This document shows positions 56,613 to 64,000 of a stretch of DNA of 64,000 nt, piece by piece. The notes beneath the pieces are model-generated. The model was not told where the DNA came from. It made no database searches and saw only the letters and a program-made list of their open reading frames with translations. Position 1 is the stretch's first letter. Every line of letters begins with the position of its first letter. The position numbers and the translations under genes were made by a program. The DNA comes from Siphonodentalium dalli. Its lineage: Eukaryota > Mollusca > Scaphopoda > Gadilida > Siphonodentaliidae. The DNA lies in contig CP136064.1 in assembly GCA_032622095.1 (NCBI GenBank), positions 218,130,205-218,194,204 of the forward strand, written 5' to 3'.

Positions 56613-57854
56613 GAAGGATATCACTGGTGTAATTTTTCTCAGTCATTATCAAAGCCCGCTAATCCTCTGAGAATGTTGCGGAAAACTATTTTGTGATAGG
56701 CCGCCCATAACTGAAGTTATGGCGATTCATGCGATTGAATATTTCATCATGGATTATGCAGTCTGATTCATTAATTGTCCTTCATGTGATGCCACATGAG
56801 GGACTACTACCGACATGCAGTGTCAAACTTGAAAGGTTGTTGGCTTTCATCTAACAGCGGTAATCAATAACTGATTTTTTATACAGAAATGGCTGTACCC
56901 TCGGATCTGAAAATATGTACATATTGGTAATTTGGCCCGGGGAATCTTTTTAGATAGGTCCCGTCGACATCATATGTCTTAAAAGGGCACTAATAATTAA
57001 ATAATTAATTATATACCCAAAATGGTTGCAATCTGGTTGGTGAAAATTGAAACACAGGGATAAATTGACCCATAGAGGGTAATGAGATAGATACCGTTGA
57101 CCTCAGATGACCTAAGGGGCAAATATGAGCAATAAAGTGCGTTCATTATGTAGGAAAATTAGTACAGATGGGTCACCTGACCAGGGTAATGTCATGGGAT
57201 AGGCGCATCTTCTCATGTCCCATGAATAGTGGCTGAGAATAAAGCATTACTTACATACCTTTGACCTCAGATGTTTTAAAGGGGAGTAATAAATTATATA
57301 GTGTTTATATTTAGTCCAGAAGATATGTGAGAAAATTTGTGGTAAAACTGGTGCCCCTTAAAGTCGTCTGAGGCCAACGGCATCTATCTCATGGATCAAT
57401 TTGTCACTATGTTTCAATTTTCACCAACCAGATTGCAACCATTTTGGGTATATAATTAATTATTTAATTAAATTACTAGTGCCCTTTTAACACATCTGAT
57501 GTCAACCAGACCTATCTAATGAGATTCGCAGGTCAAATTACCCATATGTACAAATTTTCAGCTCAGAGGGTCCAGCCATTTCTGTATACACAATTAGTTG
57601 TTAATAACCGCCAGTAAATAAAATCCAGCAGTCTTTTAAGATTGACACTGCGTTTTGCTAGTAGTCCCTCATATGATGTCACATGAAGGAAGGTTAACGA
57701 TTCAGACTGCATAATCCATGATGGAATATTCAATTGCATGAATTGGCATAACTTCAGTTATGAGTGGCCCATCACAAAAATATTTTAGGCAACATACTCA
57801 GTGGATTAGTGGGCATCGATAATGACTGAGATTACACTGGTGTTATCCTTTAAA
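56613..57854. mobile_element. 1.24-kb foldback element with ~480-bp arms
   Basis: The left arm (56613 to about 57110) and right arm (about 57350-57854) are reverse complements throughout. Shared blocks are ATGGATTATGCAGTCTGA, CATGAGGGACTACTA, ACAGAAATGGCTG.ACCCTC, AAAAGGGCACTA.TAATT, AATTATATACCCAAAATGGT and GCAATCTGGTTGGTGAAAAT. The loop is about 240 bp and non-coding. The arms differ by scattered substitutions. Superfamily unknown. Confidence 0.85.
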
Positions 57855-57975
57855 CTAATTGATCGATTGGATGAAACTAACCGTCATAGTCTCTGTGATT
57901 TATGAGATACTATTTCAACAAAATATGGCAAGAAAAAGATGCCTGCTGTAAAAAACCAACGATTGTTGTATACGT

Positions 57976-58131
57976 ACTATGTTTATCTGTTCGGACAATG
58001 GTCCTTTCCATATGTTACAGATTATGATGAACAAATTTTCTTTGGTCATTTTTATACTTTTTATAAAACAAAAGTCATAACCCGGAACATATGAAATGGA
58101 CCATAGTCCGAAAAGATAAACAAAATATGAC
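57976..58131. mobile_element. Palindromic element ~155 bp
   Basis: CTATGTTTATCTGTTCGGAC, AATGGTCCTTTCCATATGTT (57978-58017) is mirrored by ATATGAAATGGACCATAGTC, CGAAAAGATAAACA (58088-58121). Confidence 0.7.
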
Positions 58132-58444
58132 AACAGTTTTGGTGAATTTTCGTAGGTACAAAATCACATGATATTTTGAAAAATAGAAATTTGGGAAATG
58201 AAAAGGGGATTTTATTGTCCATCCAATAGGTTCCTTGACAAGAGGTGACATTAGAATCTGGTTATTGTAACTAATATCATTGCTTCTTTCCATCTGATTG
58301 AAGGCATTTGAAAACTTTGTTCACGCTGTTCCAAAATATGCAATGTAATTAATACAGATGCATGATTTGAGCACATCCATAGTAATATCTGTAATTACAT
58401 ACTGATGGGGAATGTGAAATACTGTTTAGCTGAGCTGTAACCAG

Positions 58445-58690
58445 ACAAAATTTGGCATGATGCCAGAATTGTCACAATTCTGAGCAAGGCCAGAATTTTG
58501 CAAACTATTGCCCAGGTTATAGTCCTCAAACTATTATTTGCCTGCTGACATCATGGTTTCCAAATTCCACGGAGGCAGAATTTGGCACGACGTCAGAATT
58601 ATAACGAATCTGGCATGAGGCCACAATTTTGCAAACTATCGCCTGGGCTATATTCTTCAAACTATTTATCTGCCTGCTGATGGCATGGTT
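58445..58690. repeat. Tandem duplication, ~125-bp unit
   Basis: Two units share AATTTGGCA.GA.G.CAGAATT, CCA.AATTTTGCAAACTAT, GCC.GG.TATA.TC.TCAAACTAT and TGCCTGCTGA..CATGGTT. Confidence 0.8.
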
Positions 58691-58726
58691 GGCGCAAGGT
58701 GAGAATTTTGTCTATACAATAAAGTA

Positions 58727-58883
58727 CCTATTGACTACCTTGGGGTGGAATAGCGAGTGCTATTTTACCTCAAATGTGTCTTCTGACCAGCAAGCATAAC
58801 GGCTGCAAGTCCTGCTTGCTGTTCAAAAGACACGACCTTGGGAAAATAGTTCTCGCCTTTCCACCCAAAGGCAATCAATAGGT
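58727..58883. mobile_element. Palindromic MITE ~157 bp
   Basis: CCTATTGACTACCTTGGGGT, GGAATAGCGAG.GCTATTTTAC (58727-58769) is mirrored by AAAATAGTTCTCGCCTTTCC, ACCCAAAGGCAATCAATAGG (58842-58882). The arms continue inward (GTGTCTTCTGACCAGCAAGCA against TGCTTGCTGTTCAAAAGACAC). Confidence 0.8.
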
Positions 58884-58891
58884 GTATATTA

Positions 58892-59104
58892 CAGTAATGC
58901 CCTAAATAATTGACTCCTTAACCACAGCAGAATTATGGGTAACTTTTCAGAATTTAGTAGTAAATATGGCTTGTTGCCATTCATCGGAAAGCTCTCATTG
59001 AGAGCTTTCCGATGAATGGCAACAAGCCATATTTCTGGCTAAATCCTGAAAAGTTACCCATAATTCTGCTGTGGTTCAGGAGTCGATTATTCAGGGCATT
59101 ACTG
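58892..59104. mobile_element. Palindromic Tc1/mariner-type MITE, copy 2
   Basis: Flanked by TA on both sides; ends CAGTAATGCCCT and AGGGCATTACTG. The two 106-bp arms are almost perfectly complementary and meet at a minimal loop (GAAAGCTCTCATTGAGAGCT at 58989). Homologous to 1421-1650 and better preserved. Confidence 0.9.
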
Positions 59105-59106
59105 TA

Positions 59107-59690
59107 CGTCATATTTATTGCCTTGCTGCAGTTGTGATTGTTAAATGATTACAAAGCTGGCAACACTATTACATTGACAATTTGAATTATTCAAAAGTAG
59201 AATTTGATGTTTTAATATCAAATTGAAACTGAATAGAATATCTAGGTTAAATCTAATAGGGAATATTCGCAGGAGCCTACCAGAAACATAACACAGAATC
59301 ATAATCTCGAAATATCTATCCATCCCACCATAAATATTAATGAACATACAATTCACAGCACATGCTATATCCTTCATTGTTCACGCAAACCAAGTGGCAA
59401 TTACTTGAATGAACAAAGGAACATACTGTGGAAGAATCAATGAATGTGTAAACTATGAATCATTGAAATTTGTAAACTATATTGGTAACACTGTCTTGAC
59501 TGTCTTTGATGTAGCTGCATAAAATATTTTTGTGAAGAATTGGAGTCCAGTGCTTCCGCCAGGAATGTAACTGATGATATACCTGTAAAAATAAATAATA
59601 TGAAAGTGTCAATGACACTGTAGCTCAACTTGGAAAGGGAATAATTTAATATATTACAGTCAATGGAGTGATTAGGAATGTGGAAAGTTG
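59107..59690. other. No gene recognised
   Basis: Minus-strand frames of 63-78 codons without motifs; AT-rich. Confidence 0.4.
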
Positions 59691-62600
59691 AATGTCTAAT
59701 ACTAGTTTATAGACATGAAGAGAAAAGTAAAATCCAAGATGGCTGCTGGCGGCCATGTTTTCGGCCGAATGACCCCAAAATGAGTCGTTCTTATCTACAT
59801 GTCATCATTAACATCAAAGACAAATTTTATGACGATCAGACTAAAGGTACGACCTGTAGCCCATGCTAAAGAATTTAGTCATACAAAGAGTAAAATTCAA
59901 GATGGCTGCTGGCGGCCATGTTTTTTGGCCGATTGACCCCAAAATGACTCGTTCCCATCTACATGTCATTGTTAACATCCATGACAAATTTTATGATGAT
60001 CAAACTAAAGGTACGACCTGCAGCCCGTGATAAAGAATTTAGTCATACAAAGAGTAAAATCCAAGATGGCTGCTGGTGGCCATGTTTTTTGGCCGAATAA
60101 CCCCAAAATTACTCGTTCCCATCTACATGTCAATATTATCATCCATGACAAATTTCATGATGATCAGACAATCAGTACGACCTGTGGCCCGTGCTAATGG
60201 ATTAAATTTTGAAATCCAAGATGGCCACTGGCTGCCATGTTTTTTTGTCCGAATGACCCCAAAATGACTCGTTCCCATCTACATTCCAATATCAACAGCC
60301 AAGCCAAATTTTATAATGATCAGACTAAAGGTACGACCTGTAGCCCGTGCTAAAGGATTTAGTCATACAAAGAGTAAAATCCAAGATGGCTGCTGGCGGC
60401 CATGTTTTTTGGCCGAATGACCCCAAAATTACTCGTTCCCATCTACATGTCAATATTAACATCCATGACAAATTTCATGATGATCAGACGAACAGTGCGA
60501 CCTGTGGCCCGTGCTAATGGATTGAATTTTGAAAACAAAGATGGCCACTGGCGGCCATGTTTTTTGTCCGAATGACCCCAAAATGACTCGTTCCCATCTA
60601 CATTCCAATTTCAACAGCCATGATAAATTTCATGATTATCAGACTAAAGGTACGACCTGTAGCCCGTGCTAAAGGATTTAGTCATACAAAGAGTAAAATC
60701 CAAGATGGCTGCTGGTGACCATGTTTTTTGGCCGAATGACCCCAAAATTACTCGTTCCCATCTACATGTCATTGTTAACATCCATGACAAATTTTATGAT
60801 GATCAGACTAAAGGTACGACCTGCAGCCCATGATAAAGAATTTAGTCATACAAAGAGTATAATCCAAGATGGCTGCTGGTGGCCATGTTTTTTGGCCGAA
60901 TGACCCCAAAATTACTTGTTCCCATCTACATGTAAATATTATCATCCATGACAAATTTCATGATGATCAGACAATCAGTATGACCTGTGGCCCGTGCTAA
61001 TGGATTAAATTTTGAAATCCAAGATGGCCGCTGGCGGCCATGTTTTTTGTCCGAATGACCCCAAAATGACTCGTTCCCATCTTCATTCCAATATCAACAG
61101 CCATGACAAATTTTATAATGATCAGACTAAAGGTACGACCTGTAGCCCGTGCTAAAGGATTTAGTCATACAAAGAGTAAAATCCAAGATGGCTGCTGGTG
61201 ACCATGTTTTTTGGCCGAATGACCCCAAAATTACTCGTTCCAATCTACATGTTATTGCTAACATCCATGACAAATTTTATGATGATCAGACTAAAGGTAC
61301 GACCTGTAGCCCGTGCTAAAGGATTTAGTCATACAAAGAGCAAAATCCAAGATGGCTGCTGCGGTCATGTTTTTTGGCCGAATGACCCCAAAATTAATCG
61401 TTCCCATCTACATGTCAATATTAACATCCATGATAAATTTTATGATGATCAGACGAACAGTACGACCTGGAGCCTGTGCTAATGGATTGAATTTTGAAAT
61501 CAAAGATGGCCACTTGCGGCCATGTTTTTCATCCAAATGACCCCAAAATGACTCGTTCCCATCTACATTCCAATTTCAACAGCCACGAAAAATTTCATGA
61601 TGATCAGACTCAAGGTACGACCTGTAGCCCGTGCTAAATGATTTAGTCATACAAAGAGTAAAATCCAAGATGGCTTCTGGTGGCCATGTTTTTTGGCCGA
61701 ATGACCCCAAAATGACTCGTTCTCATCTACATGTGATTATTAACATTCATGACAAATTTTATGATGATCAGACTAAAAGTACGACCTGTAGCCCGTGCTA
61801 AATGATTTAGTCATACAAAGAGTAAAATCCAAGATGGCTGAAGGCGGCCATGTTTTTCGGCCGAATGACCCCAAAATGACTCGTTCCCATCTACATGTCA
61901 TTGTTAACATCCATGACAAATTTTATGATGATCAGACTAAAGGTACGACCTGTAGCCTGTGCTAAAGAATTTAGTCATACAAAGAGTAAAATCCAAGATG
62001 GCTGCTGGCGGCCATGTTTTTTGGCCGAATGACCTCAAAATGACTCGTTCCCATCTACATGTCATTGTTATCATCCATGACAAATTTCATGATGATCAAA
62101 CAAACAGTACGACCTGTGGCCTGTGCTAATGGATTAAATTTTGAAATCAAAGATGGCTGCTGGTGGCCATGTTTTTTGTCCGAATGACCCCAAAACGACT
62201 CGTTCCCATCTACATTCTAATTTCAACAGCCATTACAAATTTCATGATGATCAGACTAAAGGTACGACCTGTAGCCCGTGCTAAAGGATTTAGTCATACA
62301 AAGAGTAAAATCCAAGATGGCTGCTGGCGGCCATGTTTTTTGCCCGAATGACCCAAAAAAGACTCGTTCCCATCTACATGTCATTGTTAACATCCATGAC
62401 AAATTTTATGATGATCTGACCAAAGGTACGACCTGTAGCCCGTGTCAAAGGATTTAGTCATGCAAAGAGTAAAATCTAAGATGGCTGCCGGCGGCCATGT
62501 TTTTTGGCCAAATTACCCCAAAATTACTCGTTCCCATCTACATGTCAATATTAACATCCATGACAAATTTCATGACAATAAGACGAACGGTACAGCCTGT

Positions 62601-62880
62601 AGCCCGTGCTAATGGATTGAATTTTGAAATCCAAGATGGCCACTGGCGGCCATGTTTTTTTTCCGAATGACCCCAAAATGACTCGTTCCCATCTACATGT
62701 CAATGTCAACATCCATGACAAATTTAATAATAATCGGACCAAAGGTACGAACTGTAGCCCGTGCTAAAGGAAATTGTTGACGCATCACGCACACACACAC
62801 GCATACACGCACACACGGACGACGGATACCAAGCCATGGCAATAGCTCAAACTTTACAAAGTAAAGTTGAGCTAATAATA
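59691..62880 (+). mobile_element. Long pearl/Helentron-like element with 19 core units
   Basis: A left flank of about 40 bp is followed by the core array 59731-62770, then CA-rich and ACGG microsatellite sequence (62786-62825) and a conserved end ATAGCTCAAACTTTACAAAG, TAAAGTTGAGCTAA with a small hairpin (AACTTTACAAAGTAAAGTT). The same end occurs at 53907-53942. The layout of core repeats, microsatellite and terminal hairpin fits pearl-type/Helentron-associated elements. Non-coding; the long apparent frames merely read through the units. Confidence 0.8.
59731..62770. repeat. Satellite-like core array, two unit types (about 164 and 155 bp)
   Basis: Unit starts (AATCCAAGATGG or equivalent): 59731, 59894, 60058, 60213, 60379, 60533, 60698, 60861, 61016, 61180, 61344, 61499, 61662, 61826, 61990, 62145, 62309, 62473, 62629. 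The junction before a unit is either TTTAGTCATACAAAGAGTAA (A) or GGATTRAATTTTGAAA (B). Units after B junctions also carry TTTGTCCGAATGACC and ACATTCCAAT, while others carry GGCCGAATGACC and ACATGTCA. From 60698 on the order is A-A-B repeated, giving a higher-order unit near 483 bp. Confidence 0.9.
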
Positions 62881-63268
62881 GGTCTAATGCAATTATATCA
62901 CATAATTAGCAGCATCTAAATCTGGCCTCATAGTTTTTAGTAAGACACATGTATATTATTGTCACATGCAGTGACGTAAGAGCTTAGCGCAATGATATCG
63001 ATCAATGTTATTATGTTAATTAGAATATAATTATGATATTCAATTTGAGTTGGGTTATTTAGTGTTGACTTTAAGATAAACATGGGTGATAAGGGTGGTT
63101 GAACAATTTTGTCAACATGAAAAGACACATTTAAAACGGGACTATATTTTTTCTTGAAGGTGCCTTTACTTCCTCTTTGGTTGTGATAAGGATAGCAATA
63201 TTAACTGTTTTTAACCTCAGCCATTTGAAGATAATGTTTTCCTTGCTAAAATGTGATTATGTGATAAA
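62881..63268. other. No gene recognised
   Basis: AT-rich spacer with only a 63-codon motif-less frame on the minus strand. Confidence 0.4.
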
Positions 63269-63415
63269 ATGGATCTCAAATTCGTCGCAATTCCATACAA
63301 AATTTATTAACCTCGTCCACTAAATTTTATTCAAGCCAGCTAAACTCGGCTCAAATCGAATTTAGGCACTTGGTTAATAAATTTTGTATAGAATAGCGAC
63401 TCATTAGAGATCCTC
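63269..63415. mobile_element. Palindromic MITE ~147 bp
   Basis: GGATCTCAAATTCGTCGCAA, TTCCATACAAAATTTATTAACC (63270-63311) is mirrored by GGTTAATAAATTTTGTATAG, AATAGCGACTCATTAGAGATCC (63372-63414). The arms continue inward with CTAAATTTTATTC-type sequence. Confidence 0.8.
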
Positions 63416-63691
63416 TATATATCAGTTCCTGGCCAAGAAACAAATTCATGACTTTTCCTTTTTTTTAATTTTTTAAAACATTTCCATTCATCTTGTTAAG
63501 AGATTTTAGCAATGTAAACTTATTCATTTAAAGGCACATATAGACTTGGTTGTAGGTTATTATTTAGAAATATAAGTGACCAAATTGTGAATTTCCTCAA
63601 GAATATACTAACATCATAGTATAATAAAAGGTCAGCAGACCAAAGTGTCCCCGAAAAAGTGGCAAGTCGATGCCGCTTTGTTAAAGAAATT

Positions 63692-64000
63692 AAAAAAAAT
63701 GTTGAAATTTTCTAAGTCGAAAAGGGTTAATAACTCCGTAAAACAATAAGTTTTCCGTCATCTATATACATGTTGCACATCTCCAATGTGTGGGTAACAA
63801 TATTCTGAAGTTTCAAATATCTACGATCAAAACTGTAGGAGGAGTTGATTACACCATGAAGGTACCCTCATACAGAAAATTATAAAAAATGTTGAAATTT
63901 TCTAAGTCGAAAAAGGTTACCGGTAATAACTCCATAAAAAAATATTTTTTCCGTCATCTATTATACATGTTGCACATCTCCAATATGTGGGTAACAATAC
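63692..64000. repeat. Tandem array, ~199-bp unit, running off the window
   Basis: AATGTTGAAATTTTCTAAGT starts at 63688 and again at 63887. Each unit continues CGAAAA.GGTTA, TAATAACTCC.TAAA and CATGTTGCACATCTCCAAT, TGTGGGTAACAATA. The second unit is cut by the window end. It shares the TTCTAAGTC..AAAGG..TAACTC core with the arrays at 16.7 and 25.7 kb. Confidence 0.85.

Noticed and set aside
61198-61540. Repeated open frames with MFFGRMTPK...VPIYM across 59.7-62.4 kb
   Set aside because: They read through tandem core units whose lengths (164 and 155 bp) are not multiples of three; no conserved protein can run along the array.
59731-62770. CRISPR-like array
   Set aside because: Units are contiguous near-identical repeats without unique spacers, in a eukaryotic context.

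Overview
This is a eukaryotic, AT-rich, non-coding window dominated by transposable elements and their remains. I find no intact host gene, rRNA or tRNA. The repeat content points to a marine lophotrochozoan, most likely a mollusc: short core repeats of about 160 bp ending in (ACGG)n or CA-rich microsatellites and a small terminal hairpin (pearl/Helentron-like), many TTAA-flanked foldback elements, CR1-like LINEs with ORF1 esterases, and LINEs with jockey-style zinc-knuckle ORF1s. The species call is inference; no host marker gene is present.

Layout. 0.3-3.3 kb holds three foldback elements. 5.5-6.1 kb holds a LINE C-terminal remnant (minus strand). 7.2-7.8 kb holds a coding-like tandem duplication of unknown identity. 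7.87-12.33 kb is a large inverted repeat around a 1.9 kb spacer. 13.0-13.6 kb and 15.7-15.9 kb are palindromic elements. 16.7-17.8 kb is a tandem array split by a TTAA-type element, followed by a long-TIR element to 18.8 kb. 19.8-25.4 kb is the best-preserved element, a near full-length but broken CR1-like LINE (ORF1 with coiled coil and SGNH esterase; ORF2 with endonuclease, reverse transcriptase and C-terminal CCHC). It is followed by a pearl-like element and by a TTAA-type element that carries a second, 5'-truncated copy of the same LINE.

27.4-37.4 kb is a graveyard of LINE reverse transcriptase remnants, with a Helitron-like element at 30.5-31.15 kb, a piggyBac-like element whose TTAA border supplies the stop codon of a candidate terminal exon (33.4-33.5 kb), a second pearl-like copy (37.5-38.0 kb) and an AGAACAGGCTG repeat family. 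38.3-43.7 kb is built of segmental and tandem duplications with a TTAA foldback inserted. 43.9-48.1 kb carries, on the minus strand, a decayed hAT transposase and a decayed MULE transposase with a SWIM zinc finger. 48.2-50.0 kb is a plus-strand LINE reduced to 5' UTR, ORF1 and 3' UTR. 51.2-51.9 kb is a tandemly repeated coding-like sequence. 53.2-63.4 kb is repeats: a short and a long (19-unit) pearl-like array, a 1.2 kb foldback and several smaller palindromes. The window ends inside another tandem array.

Nothing here forms an operon or pathway. The history is of nested insertions: LINE into TTAA element, TTAA element into tandem array, foldback at a coding exon's end, and one hairpin module shared by elements with different termini.
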